A stretch of 64,000 bases of DNA, taken from assembly GCF_018130615.1 (NCBI RefSeq), contig NZ_JAFCKB010000006.1, positions 310,001-374,000 on the forward strand, in the 5' to 3' direction. This DNA comes from Bradyrhizobium manausense (lineage in GTDB: Bacteria; Pseudomonadota; Alphaproteobacteria; Rhizobiales; Xanthobacteraceae). The position numbers and the translations under genes were made by a program. The notes under the pieces were generated by a model. It did no database searches and was not told the DNA's origin. It worked only from the letters and a program-made list of their open reading frames with translations. Positions within the stretch are counted from its first letter, which is position 1, and every line of letters starts with the position of its first letter. Positions 1 through 9,451 of this stretch are shown here, piece after piece.

Positions 1-2229
1 GCCGCCAATACCGCAACCGTCACGAACAGCAGCGGCGGCACGATCTCGGTGTTCGAAAACGACGGATCTGCCATCAATGCGGTGACGGCCAACGTCTCCA
101 ATGCCGGACAGATTCTCGCGTCGGGTCCGGGCGGCATGGCGATCCTTGCCGGCACGGTGAACGTGACGGCCAACACGGGCATCATCTCGGGCGATTTCAA
201 TGCCATCCGGTCGCCGTCGGGTGCAGTCACCGTCAGCAACAACCGCGGTACGATCCAGTCCACCAGCGACAATTCCCAGGCCATTTTTGCCGGAGCCGGA
301 GCGACCATCGCCAACGCCGGCACGATCAAAGGGGGGCCGGTCAACGGAGCCGCGGTGTTTTCACAGACGACGGCAACCGTCACGAACGCCTCGGGAGGGC
401 TGATTTCCGCCGGGAAGTTCGCGATCATCGCCGACCAGGTCAAGCTCAGCAATTCCGGCACGGTGGAGTCCACCAATACCGTCAATCCCGGCAATGCCAA
501 TGCCGTCAATGCCCGCATCGCTGATATCACCAACTCAGGCACGCTTCGTTCGGCAGGAGAGGCGGCAATCGAGACGTTCAGTGCGCTGACGTTGAATAAT
601 TCGGGAACGATCACGGGGGCGTTGAGTGGCATCGACACCAGCGGGCAAGCCGATATCGTCAACACCGGCGTCATCTCCGGACGAAACGCAGTCCTGGCCG
701 GTGGCGGCCTCAATCTCACGAACGCGGCAGGCGGCATCATTTCCGGCACCGTCGATGGCATTTTTGTGCTGGGCGTCGGTGCAATCAGCAACGCCGGCAG
801 CATCTCGGGGGGCGTTGCCGGCATTGCGACCAACACAGCCGCAACGATCGTCAACACGGGCTCCATCTCCGGCAAGATCGGTCTGAAGGTCGGGGAAGCG
901 GCGAACATCACGAACTCCGGCACAATCACCGGCACCGGCGGCACGGCCATCCTGCTCTCCGAGAAGGCCGATACGCTGACACTGCTGCCGGGCTCGAAGA
1001 TCAATGGTGTGGTCGATTTCGGCTTCGGCAACGACGTCGTGAACGTCAACCTCACGCCGATCAACAGCAAGGTATCGTCGCTGACCAGCGTCGCGCTGCC
1101 GACGTTCACCAATTTCAACGGCACCATCAACACCAATATTTCCGGAGGAAATTTCCACGGCCCGTCGGTCGCCTCCGGTCTGGCGCTCGCGACTCTCGAT
1201 CCCACCGCGCTCGCCCAGACTGATCGCACGCTGATGGACTTCACCGGCGGCGTGTCCTCGCTCGTCCAGGGCCGCCTGAGCGGTGGTGCGGGCGGAGCCG
1301 GCAGCAACATGATGGCGATGGCCTATGCACCGGAGACCGCGCAGGTAGGTGCCGTCACCAAGGCGCCGCACAGCCTCTGGACGGATCCGGCGCCGATCAC
1401 GGTGTGGGCCAACAGCTTTGGCGGTCAGCGCATCCAGGACGAGACTGCTGCGACCCTACGCGCGACCTCGACGGCCTGGGGCGGTGCTATCGGCATCGAC
1501 CGCAAGATGCAGCCGGACTGGCTGGTCGGAGCCTTCCTCGGCGGTGGGCAGGGCGGTCTCTCGGTTGCGCTGAATTCGCAGTCGGTCGACACCAATTACG
1601 TCTTCGCCGGCGCCTACAGCCGCTTCGAATGGGCCTCACAGTTCTTCGACTTCACCATCCAGGGCGGCAATGCCGACAACAAATCGCGGCGGTTGGTCCT
1701 CAACAACACCGCCGTCGGCGGGATGGAGACGGCGACGGCCAACTACAGCGGCTGGTATGTTAGCCCGGAAATCGCCTACGGCTACAAGCTGGACGTCGGT
1801 AACGGCTATCTGCTGACCCCGACCGCGCGGCTGCGCTACGTCGCCGGCCGGTTCGACGGCTACAGCGAGGCCGGCTCCGCACAGGGCTTGTCGGTCGGCA
1901 GTCGCACGCTGCAGGATTTCGAAGAGCGCGGCGAGGTCGATCTCTCCCGGGTGACGCGCTTCGACAGCGGCGAGCTCAAGGCCAATATCCATGGCGGCGT
2001 GATCGCGCTTCAGCGCGTGGGCGACACCGGCATCAACACGATGCTCCTCGGCCAGAGCCTGTCCTTCGTCACGCCCGGCAGCCGCGGCACCGTGGGTGGA
2101 GTCGTAGGCTTCGGCCTCGACTATCGCACCAGTCGAAATCTGTCCGTGTTCGGTGCCGTGGAGGGCATGGTGATGTCCGACCAGAGCCGCACCGGAACTG
2201 CGAAAGGGGGCCTCCGCGTCGCGTTCTGA
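1..2229 (+). CDS. Autotransporter, C-terminal part (5' end outside window)
   Basis: The frame is open from base 1, so the gene starts upstream of the window. A GTG at 49 is internal and unlikely to be the start. The first ~400 visible residues are a passenger of degenerate repeats of the type N-S/A-G-x-I-S/T-G, which in this family fold as a beta-helix. From about nt 1370 the sequence changes to a C-terminal beta-barrel: WANSFGG, many alternating aromatic strands, and a final ...GGLRVAF ending in Phe, as expected for BAM-inserted autotransporter translocators. The product would be a type Va secreted or surface protein. Passenger function cannot be told from the repeats. A GC-rich hairpin follows the stop codon. 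Confidence 0.9.
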   Translation, partial: AANTATVTNSSGGTISVFENDGSAINAVTANVSNAGQILASGPGGMAILAGTVNVTANTGIISGDFNAIRSPSGAVTVSNNRGTIQSTSDNSQAIFAGAGATIANAGTIKGGPVNGAAVFSQTTATVTNASGGLISAGKFAIIADQVKLSNSGTVESTNTVNPGNANAVNARIADITNSGTLRSAGEAAIETFSALTLNNSGTITGALSGIDTSGQADIVNTGVISGRNAVLAGGGLNLTNAAGGIISGTVDGIFVLGVGAISNAGSISGGVAGIATNTAATIVNTGSISGKIGLKVGEAANITNSGTITGTGGTAILLSEKADTLTLLPGSKINGVVDFGFGNDVVNVNLTPINSKVSSLTSVALPTFTNFNGTINTNISGGNFHGPSVASGLALATLDPTALAQTDRTLMDFTGGVSSLVQGRLSGGAGGAGSNMMAMAYAPETAQVGAVTKAPHSLWTDPAPITVWANSFGGQRIQDETAATLRATSTAWGGAIGIDRKMQPDWLVGAFLGGGQGGLSVALNSQSVDTNYVFAGAYSRFEWASQFFDFTIQGGNADNKSRRLVLNNTAVGGMETATANYSGWYVSPEIAYGYKLDVGNGYLLTPTARLRYVAGRFDGYSEAGSAQGLSVGSRTLQDFEERGEVDLSRVTRFDSGELKANIHGGVIALQRVGDTGINTMLLGQSLSFVTPGSRGTVGGVVGFGLDYRTSRNLSVFGAVEGMVMSDQSRTGTAKGGLRVAF

Positions 2230-2265
2230 GCCGGCATCAGCCCTGGCGGCCAGAACGCGGTGCCT

Positions 2266-2294
2266 GCCGGCCGGGCTCCATCCGCCCGGCCGGC
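2266..2294 (+). terminator. Hairpin after autotransporter
   Basis: Perfect 11-bp inverted repeat GCCGGCCGGGC / GCCCGGCCGGC with a 7-nt loop, 37 nt past the autotransporter stop. There is no T-tract, so termination may need Rho or the hairpin may only protect the 3' end. Confidence 0.55.
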
Positions 2295-2300
2295 ACCCAT

Positions 2301-2314
2301 CCTCCGATCGGAGG
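2301..2314. promoter_or_regulatory. 14-bp perfect palindrome upstream of LuxR-type gene
   Basis: CCTCCGATCGGAGG is fully self-complementary and lies 64 nt upstream of the preferred start of the first LuxR-type gene. It could be a binding site for that regulator or an extension of the preceding terminator region. No second copy was found before the paralogue. Confidence 0.3.
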
Positions 2315-2377
2315 ATGAGGGCATGCTCTGGTTGTGGTATGACACCAGGCATTGTTCATCCAAAGCTATTCAACGCC

Positions 2378-3496
2378 ATGCACAGACCGCGGAAGCTGCC
2401 CGATCTGGTCGAACAGATCTACGATGCCGGTCTCGATCCTTCGCTGTGGAACGATGTCGTCGTCGGCATCCGCGATTTCGTCGGTGGCCAGGCTTGCGGC
2501 CTGTTTTCCAAGGATTCGATCAGCAAGTTCGGCGTCACGCATTATTATTGCGGGGCGGATCCGCACTACATCCAGCTCTATTCGGAGACCCATTCCAAGT
2601 TCGATCCGCTGACGATCCTGCCGCCGCACGGCCAGATTGTAAGCATTCCCGACCTCGTCAATTTCGACGAATATCGCCGCGGGCGATTCTATCAGGAGTG
2701 GATGCAGCCGCAGGGCAGCCGCGATGCCGCCAATGTCGTGCTCGATAAGTCGAATGCGAGTTGCCCCGTGATGATGACGGTGCTGTCGGGCCGGCGCATG
2801 GTCGACGCCAGGATGAAGCATCGCATGTCGCTGATCGTGCCGCACGCCAGCCGGGCGCTGCTCATCAACCGTGCCATCAGCTCGAAGCTGACTTTGGCCA
2901 CGGCGCTGGCAGACGTTCTGGATAGTTTGTCATCCGGCATCTTCCTGCTCGATTCCTGCTGCCATGTGGTGCATGCCAATGCGAGTGGCCACGCGATGAT
3001 CGAGGCCGACGACGTGGTGCGTCTCATTGCCGGCCAGCTCGTGGCCAGCGGTACGGAAGCCAATCAGATCCTGCGCGACGCCTTCGCGGCCCGCAGCGAT
3101 GCGGCTTCGCTCGCGGCAGGAGGACAAGCGATCCCGTTGCTTTCACCCAAGGGCGAACGCTACGTCGCGCATATATTGCCGCTGTCGTCAGTGCTGCGTA
3201 ACGGCAGCGAGCATTCATCCGACGCCGTCGGCGCGCTGCTTCTGCGCCAGGTCACGCTCGGTGGGCAGTCCTACGGTGAACTGATTGGGCGGACCTTCGA
3301 CCTCACGCCGACAGAACTGCGGGTGTTCCAGTCGATTGTCGAGGTCGGCGGCGTGCCGGAGACGTCCATCGCGCTGGGAATCGCGGAGACGACGGTGAAG
3401 ACGCATCTGCACCGGGTGTTCGCCAAGACGGGCACGTCCCGTCAGGCGGATCTGGTCAAGCTGGCGGCGGGATTCTCCAATCCGCTTGTGAATTAA
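2378..3496 (+). CDS. LuxR-family (GerE-type HTH) regulator, copy 1
   Basis: Encodes 372 residues. The C-terminus is a GerE/LuxR helix-turn-helix (LTPTELRVFQSIVEVGG ... AETTVKTHLHRVFAKTG). The middle, around residues 175-240, reads like a PAS sensor segment (DSLSSGIFLLDSCCHVVHAN). The N-terminal ~170 residues match no autoinducer-binding domain I recognise, but they are strongly conserved with the neighbouring copy, including HYYCGxDPHxIQLY and NFDEYRRGRFYQEW. The start at 2378 is chosen because it gives the same distance to the shared IYDAG motif as in the paralogue. In-frame ATGs at 2315 and 2339 are alternatives. It probably binds DNA in response to an unknown signal, and nearby autotransporter control is possible but unproven. 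Confidence 0.85.
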   Translation: MHRPRKLPDLVEQIYDAGLDPSLWNDVVVGIRDFVGGQACGLFSKDSISKFGVTHYYCGADPHYIQLYSETHSKFDPLTILPPHGQIVSIPDLVNFDEYRRGRFYQEWMQPQGSRDAANVVLDKSNASCPVMMTVLSGRRMVDARMKHRMSLIVPHASRALLINRAISSKLTLATALADVLDSLSSGIFLLDSCCHVVHANASGHAMIEADDVVRLIAGQLVASGTEANQILRDAFAARSDAASLAAGGQAIPLLSPKGERYVAHILPLSSVLRNGSEHSSDAVGALLLRQVTLGGQSYGELIGRTFDLTPTELRVFQSIVEVGGVPETSIALGIAETTVKTHLHRVFAKTGTSRQADLVKLAAGFSNPLVN

Positions 3497-3607
3497 TCGG
3501 TCGATCGGCGTCGGCGACGTTGAACCTATTGGTCTCTCGGCCGACTCCATAGAAAAGCCGCCGGCATCAACCTCTCAAATCCTCGCGCCCGACTATTGGC
3601 TCTTCCA

Positions 3608-4729
3608 ATGCAGCTGACTGCAAAGCACTCCGAATTGATCGAGAGTATCTATGACGCCGGACTCAATCCAAAGTTGTGGTCTGGCGTCGTCGTCATGCTT
3701 AACGGATTCTTCGGCAGCCGGGCCTGCGGTCTGATTTCGAAAGACAAGGTGAGCAAGTCCGGATCGACGCATTATTATTGCGGTGTCGATCCGCATTTCA
3801 TCCAGCTCTATGCCGACGAATACGCGCAGCACGACCCACTCGCCAGGCTGCCCCGGTACGGCGAGGTGCGTAACATCCCCGATCTCGTGAATTTCGACGA
3901 ATATCGCCGCGGCCGCTTCTATCAGGAATGGCTGCGTCCCCAGGGATGTGCCGACGTCGCGAATGTGGTGCTGGAACAGGCAAATTCGTCATGTCCGATG
4001 CTGATGACGGTGATCCCGGGGCGGGAGATGCTGGACGCGAAGATGCGCGCGCGCATGCAATTCCTGGCTCCGCACGCGAGCCGCGCTTTGATGATCAACC
4101 GGACAATCGAGCAGAAGCAACAGAAGTCGATGGCGCTGGCCGATGTCGTGGATCGCCTCAATGCCGGCGTGTTCCTGCTCGATGCCGCCTGTAACGTTGT
4201 TCACAGCAACCCGGCCGCCGATGCAATTCTGGACACCGACGATGTCCTACGATCCGTCCATGGCCGGCTGCTGGCAAAGTCGCCGGAGGCGAATGCGACC
4301 TTGCGCAACGTCTTCCGTGGCGAAGTGGAGGTGGCTGCCGCGGCGGCGGTCGGCTGCAAAATTCAACTGACCTCGAGCGACGGATCCCATCACATTGCCC
4401 ATGTGATCGCGCTGCCGTCGCTCTTGCGGGAGGGAAGCGCAGGGCGCGCCTGTGGCGCCATCGGAGCCCTGTTCGTCTGGAAGGCGAAACTCGATACCCG
4501 TTCCTGTGCCGGTCTGATCGACCGAACGTTCGAACTGACGCCTGCGGAACTCAGGGTTCTGCAATCCATCGTCGAAGTCGGCGGTGTGCCGGAGACGGCC
4601 GCTGCGCTCGGAATCGCGGAGACGACCGTGAAGACGCACCTGCATCGCGTGTTCGCGAAGACCGGCGTGAGCCGCCAGGCGGATCTCGTCAAGCTCGTGG
4701 CAGGGTTTTCCAACCCGCTCGTTCACTGA
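3608..4729 (+). CDS. LuxR-family (GerE-type HTH) regulator, copy 2
   Basis: Encodes 373 residues, a tandem paralogue of the preceding gene with the same architecture: conserved N-terminal sensor region, PAS-like segment (LNAGVFLLDAACNVVHSNPAA) and C-terminal GerE HTH that is almost identical through the recognition helix (AETTVKTHLHRVFAKTG). The central region from about residue 230 to 290 is the most diverged part. ATG 3608 is preferred over TTG 3596 because it aligns with copy 1. Neither has a clear Shine-Dalgarno. The near-identical recognition helices imply overlapping DNA targets, while the diverged middle implies different inputs. Confidence 0.85.
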   Translation: MQLTAKHSELIESIYDAGLNPKLWSGVVVMLNGFFGSRACGLISKDKVSKSGSTHYYCGVDPHFIQLYADEYAQHDPLARLPRYGEVRNIPDLVNFDEYRRGRFYQEWLRPQGCADVANVVLEQANSSCPMLMTVIPGREMLDAKMRARMQFLAPHASRALMINRTIEQKQQKSMALADVVDRLNAGVFLLDAACNVVHSNPAADAILDTDDVLRSVHGRLLAKSPEANATLRNVFRGEVEVAAAAAVGCKIQLTSSDGSHHIAHVIALPSLLREGSAGRACGAIGALFVWKAKLDTRSCAGLIDRTFELTPAELRVLQSIVEVGGVPETAAALGIAETTVKTHLHRVFAKTGVSRQADLVKLVAGFSNPLVH

Positions 4730-4739
4730 CGCATCGTCA

Positions 4740-4761
4740 GCGCTGAAGCAGGTATCAGCGC
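4740..4761 (+). terminator. Hairpin after second LuxR-type gene
   Basis: 7-bp perfect stem GCGCTGA / TCAGCGC with an 8-nt loop, 10 nt after the stop codon. No clear T-run follows. A second weaker pair, CGCGTCA / TGACGCG, lies at 4795-4818. Confidence 0.4.
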
Positions 4762-4949
4762 CGCGTCGGCAATTTCTTCATCAGAATGTTATCGCGCGTC
4801 ATTCGTTTGGGTGACGCGACTTGCTGCGTTCTCTCCTACGAGGGCAGACACGGTTTCTTGTTCGTCGCGTTCGATTCTTGTGTGAAGCAACTCACAGCGA
4901 GTGGAAGTGAAGTCCATCAATCTCGCTTGCAGGTTGAGAGGAGATCGCC

Positions 4950-5207
4950 ATGCCAAATACGTCACGGAGCCTGGCCGGGAAGTTCCATGGCGTTGTCGAC
5001 CGCATGGTCGCAGCGCTGCATCAGCAGCGTGCGATCGAGGCGCGGCGCGTCGTTCAGCAGTACCGCCATCTGCTGGACGCGCAGCCCGAAGCATCGCCTT
5101 TGAACGAATTCATTTCCGTCTGCAATGAAGAGGAATTTTCAGCAAATGCCCACCAATCTGATACGCGCGAGCGTTCGGCCAATCGCCCCAGCCTCGAGCG
5201 CGCGTAA
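4950..5207 (+). CDS. Small hypothetical protein, 85 aa
   Basis: ATG 4950 is preceded by a good ribosome site (GAGAGGAG). The N-terminal half looks helical and basic (FHGVVDRMVAALHQQRAIEARRVVQQYRHLLDAQP), and the C-terminus is polar and probably disordered. No signal peptide or membrane segment is visible. I do not recognise a family. The last 62-83 nt overlap the next small frame, so the two may be translationally coupled. Confidence 0.55.
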   Translation: MPNTSRSLAGKFHGVVDRMVAALHQQRAIEARRVVQQYRHLLDAQPEASPLNEFISVCNEEEFSANAHQSDTRERSANRPSLERA

Positions 5208-5379
5208 CATCAATTATGTCGCAATAGCGCTCACCGCAGCTCTCGTCACCCTTCAACTCGTTGGTCTTGTCATGCTGGAGCGATCGCACGCGCATGCGAT
5301 GGAAGTGTCATTTCCGCGCGAGGCGGCGACCTGCGCCGAAAATGCCGCTGCGCCGGTATCACCAATTCCCTATGACTGA
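5146..5379 (+). CDS. Small single-pass membrane protein, 77 aa
   Basis: The frame has one clear hydrophobic segment (NYVAIALTAALVTLQLVGLVML) flanked by basic residues, then a short polar tail containing one Cys. ATG 5146 has an AAGAGGA about 11 nt upstream. ATG 5125 would lengthen the protein by seven residues and the overlap with the preceding gene to 83 nt. The function is unknown. It sits 14 nt before the TauE-type exporter and could be co-transcribed with it. Confidence 0.5.
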   Translation: MPTNLIRASVRPIAPASSARNINYVAIALTAALVTLQLVGLVMLERSHAHAMEVSFPREAATCAENAAAPVSPIPYD

Positions 5380-5393
5380 GCGGAGGGCGGACT

Positions 5394-6122
5394 ATGCCTG
5401 ATATCACGACTCTGCTGCTTCTCAGCGTTGCCGTGTTCGCCGGAGCCTTCGTCTCCGGGCTCTCGGGTTTCGCATTCTCGGCCGTGGCGGGCGCGGTCCT
5501 GCTGCGCGTGTTCCAGCCGTTGGAAGCCGTGCCGCTGATGATGGCGTGCAGCATCGGCGTGCAGGCGACCAATCTGTGGGCACTCCGGCGCAACATCCGC
5601 TGGGAAGGAAGCCTGCTCCTGATCATCGGTGGATTGATCGGCGTGCCCATCGCGGTTTCGCTGCTGCAGAGCATGGACACGCATTTGCTCCGGCGCGGAT
5701 TTGGTGTCGTCGTTGCGCTCTATGCCGCCTATATGCTGCTGCGGCCGACGCTGGTGACGGCCGGCGAGGCCGTCGGCCGGCACTGGGTTGCCCTGATCGG
5801 ATTCGGAGGAGGGCTCGTCGGTGGGCTCACCGCGATGCCTGGTGCGATCCCGACGATCTGGTGCGACATGCGTGGCATGCCCAAGAGCGAGCAGCGCGGT
5901 CTCGTGCAACCCTTCATCGCGGCGATGCAGGTGTTTGCGATCGCACTGCTGGTCGGGCATCAGGACCTGTCGTCGAAGGTCTTCGTCGACCTCGCGATCA
6001 GCCTGCCGGCGCTGTTCGCGGGATCGGCGCTCGGCGTGATCGCCTTTCACCGGGTCAACGAGACGGTCTTTCGCAAGACCGTGCTCGTTCTGCTGTTGGT
6101 GTCGGGCTTATCGCTGATCTAA
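5394..6122 (+). CDS. TauE/SafE-family membrane permease
   Basis: 242 residues, almost entirely hydrophobic, with about seven or eight predicted transmembrane segments in two repeated halves. Glycine-rich motifs sit at the start of each half (GAFVSGLSGFAFSAV and GGGLVGGLTAMPGAIP), the hallmark of the TauE/SafE (DUF81) family. Members export sulfite, sulfoacetate or other organosulfur anions, but the substrate cannot be read from sequence. GGAGGG precedes the ATG. The gene converges on the RND permease and the two stop codons overlap in the four bases CTAA. Confidence 0.85.
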   Translation: MPDITTLLLLSVAVFAGAFVSGLSGFAFSAVAGAVLLRVFQPLEAVPLMMACSIGVQATNLWALRRNIRWEGSLLLIIGGLIGVPIAVSLLQSMDTHLLRRGFGVVVALYAAYMLLRPTLVTAGEAVGRHWVALIGFGGGLVGGLTAMPGAIPTIWCDMRGMPKSEQRGLVQPFIAAMQVFAIALLVGHQDLSSKVFVDLAISLPALFAGSALGVIAFHRVNETVFRKTVLVLLLVSGLSLI

Positions 6123-9100
6123 TGCCCGGCGCCTTGAACCGGTGCCGCGCTGATGTCGCTGCCGTGATGCACCAGCGGCTTCATGCCGGTGATCGTCCTG
6201 AGCAGCACGTAGAACACCGGCGTCAGGAATAGGCCGAACACGGTTACGCCGATCATGCCGGAGAACACCGCAACGCCCATCGCCCGCCGCATCTCCGAGC
6301 CGGCGCCGGTCGAGAGCACCAGCGGCAGCACGCCCATGATGAACGCCATCGACGTCATCAGGATCGGGCGCAGTCGCAGCCGGCTCGCCTCGATCGCGGC
6401 CCGGATCGGCGTGCGGCCTGCGAATTCGAGCTCGCGCGCGAATTCGACGATCAGGATGGCGTTCTTGGCGGAGAGGCCAACCAGCACGATCAGGCCGATC
6501 TGGGTGAAGACGTTGTTGTCGCCCTTCGAGATCCAGACGCCGAACATGGCAGCCAGCAGTCCCATCGGCACGATCAAGATGATCGAGAGCGGCAGCGTCA
6601 GGCTCTCGTAGAGCGCAGCCAGCACCAGGAACACCAGCAGGATCGCCAGCGGGAACACCCAAAGGCCGGAATTGCCGGCGATGAACTCCTGATAGGTCAG
6701 GTCGGTCCATTCGAAGGCAAAGCCGGGCGGCAGCACTTCCGCTGCGATCCGGGTTGCGGCCTCCTGCGCCTGGCCGGAGGAGAAGCCCGGCGCCGCCGCC
6801 GCATTGATGTCGGACGACAGGAAGCCGTTGTAGCGGATCGCACGCTCGGGCCCCGCACTCTGGCGGATCTTGAGCAGCGCCGACAGCGGCACCATGTCGC
6901 CGGAGGACGAGCGCACCTTCAACTGCCTGACGTCGTCGGCACGCGCGCGGAACGGTGCATCGGCCTGGACATAGACGGAGTAGGTGCGGCCAAACTTGTT
7001 GAAGTCGTTGACGTAGTAGGAGCCGAGGTAGATCTGCAGCGTGTTGAACACCTCTGTCACGGGTACGCCGAGCTGCAGCGCCTTGGTGCGGTCGATGTCG
7101 GCGAACAACTGGGGCACGTTGACCTGGAAGCTCGAGAACACGCCGGCGATCTCCGGCGCCTTCTGCATCGCAGCCATGAACGCCTTGGTCGCCTCGTTCA
7201 GCGCCTCATAGCCGAGACCGGCACGGTCCTCGATCTGCAGCTTGAAGCCGCCGATGGTGCCGAGGCCATTGACCGGCGGCGGCGGAAACATGGCGATGAA
7301 GGCTTCCTGGATGCCGGCATATTTCTTGTTGAGATCGGCAGCGATGGCATTGCCGCTCAGGGCCGCGCCCTTGCGCTCGTCGAACGGTTTCAGTGTCGAG
7401 AACACGATGCCGGCGTTGGACGAGTTGGTGAAGCCGGAGATCGACAGGCCGGGGAAGGCGACAGAGCTCTCGACGCCGGGCTGGGTCAGCGCGATGTCGC
7501 TCATCCTGCGGATCACCTCCTCGGTGCGGTCGAGCGTCGCACCATCCGGCAGGCGGGCGAAGCCGACCAGATATTGCTTGTCCTGGCCCGGCACGAAGCC
7601 GCTGGGCACTTGCTGAAACAGGAAGGCGGTGAGGCCGACCAGCACCACATAGAGACCCATCACGGCGGCCTTGCCTGAGATCACCTTGGTGACGGTGCCG
7701 CTGTAGTTCTCCGAGGAGCGGGTAAAGGCCTTGTTGAAGCCGCGGAAGAACCAGCCAAGGCCCTTTTCCATGATCAGCGTCAGCCGGTCCTTCGGTTCGT
7801 TGTGGCCCTTGAGCAGCAAGGCCGACAGCGCTGGCGACAACGTCAGCGAGTTGACAGCGGAGATCACGGTCGAGATCGCGATCGTCAGCGCGAACTGCTT
7901 GTAGAATTGCCCGGTGAGGCCGGAGATGAAGGCGAGCGGCACGAACACCGCGATCAGCACCATGGCGATGGCGATGATCGGGCCGGACACCTCGCGCATC
8001 GCCTGATAGGTGGCGTCGCGCGGCGACAGTCCGCCCTCGATGTTGCGCTCGACGTTCTCGACCACGACGATGGCGTCGTCGACGACGATGCCGATCGCGA
8101 GCACGAGGCCAAACAGGCTGAGCGCGTTGATGGAGAAGCCGAACACATGCATCACCGCGAACGTGCCCACGATCGACACTGGCACGGCCAGCAGCGGGAT
8201 GATCGAGGCGCGCCAGGTCTGCAGGAACAGGATCACCACCAGCACCACCAGCGCGATCGCCTCCAGCAGAGTATGGATCACGGCCTCGATCGAGGAGCGC
8301 ACGAACTGGGTGGGATCGTAGACGATCTGGTAGGACACGCCTTCCGGCATGTTCTTCTTGATCTCCGCCATGGTGGCGCGGACGTGGTCGGAAATCTCCA
8401 GCGCGTTGGAGCCGGGCGCCTGGAAGATCGGGATCGCCACCGCCTGCTTGTTGTCGAGCAGAGAGCGCAGGCCGTATTCGGACGCGCCAAGCTCGATGCG
8501 CGCGACGTCGCGCAGGCGCACGACTTCGCCGCGCGGGCCGGTCTTGACCACGATGTCGCCGAACTGCTCTTCGTTGGCCAGACGGCCCTCGGCATTGACG
8601 GAGAGCTGCAAGTCGATGCCCTTGACGTTCGGGGAGGAGCCGACCACGCCGGCGGCCGCTTCGACGTTCTGCGCCTGGATCGCCTTGACGATGTCGCTGG
8701 CGGTCAGGCCATGCTCGGCCGCCTTCTGCGGATCGACCCAGACCCGCATCGAATAGTCGCCGGCGCCGTAGAGCTGAACGTCGCCGACGCCGTCGATCCG
8801 CGCCAGCCGGTCCTTGACGTTGAGCACGGCGTAGTTGCGCAAATACGTCATGTCGTAGCGGTTGTTCGGCGACAACAAATGCACGACCATGGTGAGATCG
8901 GGCGACGATTTCTTGGTGATGATGCCGAGCTGGCGCACCACGGCCGGAAGGCGCGGTTCGGCCTGCTGCACGCGGTTCTGCACCAGCTGCGTCGCCTTGT
9001 CGGGATCGGTGCCGAGGCGGAACGTTACCGTCAGCGTCATCGCGCCGTCGGTTGTGGCCTGGCTCGACATGTAGAGCATGCCTTCGACGCCATTGATCTG

Positions 9101-9307
9101 CTCCTCGATAGGAGTAGCGACGGTCTCCGCGATCACCTTGGGATTGGCGCCCGGATAGGTCGCGCGCACGACGACCGAGGGCGGCACGACATCGGGATAT
9201 TCCGAGATCGGCATCGCGAACAGCGAGATCAGGCCTGCGAGAAAGATCAGGACCGACAGCACGCCGGCGAAAATCGGACGATCAATGAAAAATTTCGAAA
9301 GATTCAT
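6119..9307 (-). CDS. RND multidrug efflux permease (MexF/OqxB-like)
   Basis: 1062 residues, a normal length for an HAE-1 inner-membrane pump. It begins MNLSKFFIDRPIFAGVLS and has twelve predicted membrane helices with two large periplasmic loops. Helix 4 carries the proton-relay Asp pair (GIVVDDAIVVVENVERN). Sequence style (ISEYPDVVPPSV, QNRVQQAEPRLP) is closest to the MexF/OqxB branch, which exports chloramphenicol, quinolones and similar amphiphiles. It is transcribed after its adaptor gene, with a 144-nt gap filled by a palindromic repeat element. No outer-membrane factor gene follows, so it probably uses one encoded elsewhere. Confidence 0.95.
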   Translation of the reverse strand: MNLSKFFIDRPIFAGVLSVLIFLAGLISLFAMPISEYPDVVPPSVVVRATYPGANPKVIAETVATPIEEQINGVEGMLYMSSQATTDGAMTLTVTFRLGTDPDKATQLVQNRVQQAEPRLPAVVRQLGIITKKSSPDLTMVVHLLSPNNRYDMTYLRNYAVLNVKDRLARIDGVGDVQLYGAGDYSMRVWVDPQKAAEHGLTASDIVKAIQAQNVEAAAGVVGSSPNVKGIDLQLSVNAEGRLANEEQFGDIVVKTGPRGEVVRLRDVARIELGASEYGLRSLLDNKQAVAIPIFQAPGSNALEISDHVRATMAEIKKNMPEGVSYQIVYDPTQFVRSSIEAVIHTLLEAIALVVLVVILFLQTWRASIIPLLAVPVSIVGTFAVMHVFGFSINALSLFGLVLAIGIVVDDAIVVVENVERNIEGGLSPRDATYQAMREVSGPIIAIAMVLIAVFVPLAFISGLTGQFYKQFALTIAISTVISAVNSLTLSPALSALLLKGHNEPKDRLTLIMEKGLGWFFRGFNKAFTRSSENYSGTVTKVISGKAAVMGLYVVLVGLTAFLFQQVPSGFVPGQDKQYLVGFARLPDGATLDRTEEVIRRMSDIALTQPGVESSVAFPGLSISGFTNSSNAGIVFSTLKPFDERKGAALSGNAIAADLNKKYAGIQEAFIAMFPPPPVNGLGTIGGFKLQIEDRAGLGYEALNEATKAFMAAMQKAPEIAGVFSSFQVNVPQLFADIDRTKALQLGVPVTEVFNTLQIYLGSYYVNDFNKFGRTYSVYVQADAPFRARADDVRQLKVRSSSGDMVPLSALLKIRQSAGPERAIRYNGFLSSDINAAAAPGFSSGQAQEAATRIAAEVLPPGFAFEWTDLTYQEFIAGNSGLWVFPLAILLVFLVLAALYESLTLPLSIILIVPMGLLAAMFGVWISKGDNNVFTQIGLIVLVGLSAKNAILIVEFARELEFAGRTPIRAAIEASRLRLRPILMTSMAFIMGVLPLVLSTGAGSEMRRAMGVAVFSGMIGVTVFGLFLTPVFYVLLRTITGMKPLVHHGSDISAAPVQGAGH

Positions 9308-9337
9308 GGACTTTCCCCTGCGCGAGAGACACCTCTC

Positions 9338-9449
9338 CCGTCATTCCGGGGTGCGGGCAGAGCCCGCGAACCCGGAATCCCGAGGTGATGTCTTTAGTTC
9401 TGCGACTTCGAGATTCCGGGTTCGCGCTATGCGCGCCCCTGAATGACGG
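9338..9449. repeat. Dispersed palindromic element, copy 1
   Basis: Imperfect inverted repeat. The outer arms are CCGTCATTCCGGGG and CCCCTGAATGACGG (13 of 14 paired). They enclose GCGGGCAGAGCCCGC-type and CCCGGAAT / ATTCCGGG stems. It lies between the adaptor and permease genes of one efflux operon. Related copies are at 50248-50367 and 63569-63646. Confidence 0.8.
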
Positions 9450-9451
9450 AC

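Noticed and set aside
7802-9388. 528-codon open frame opposite the RND permease
   Set aside because: It is an antisense shadow of a GC-rich gene: low-complexity Arg/His/Asp/Gln composition, no domain, and the opposite frame is an unmistakable RND pump.
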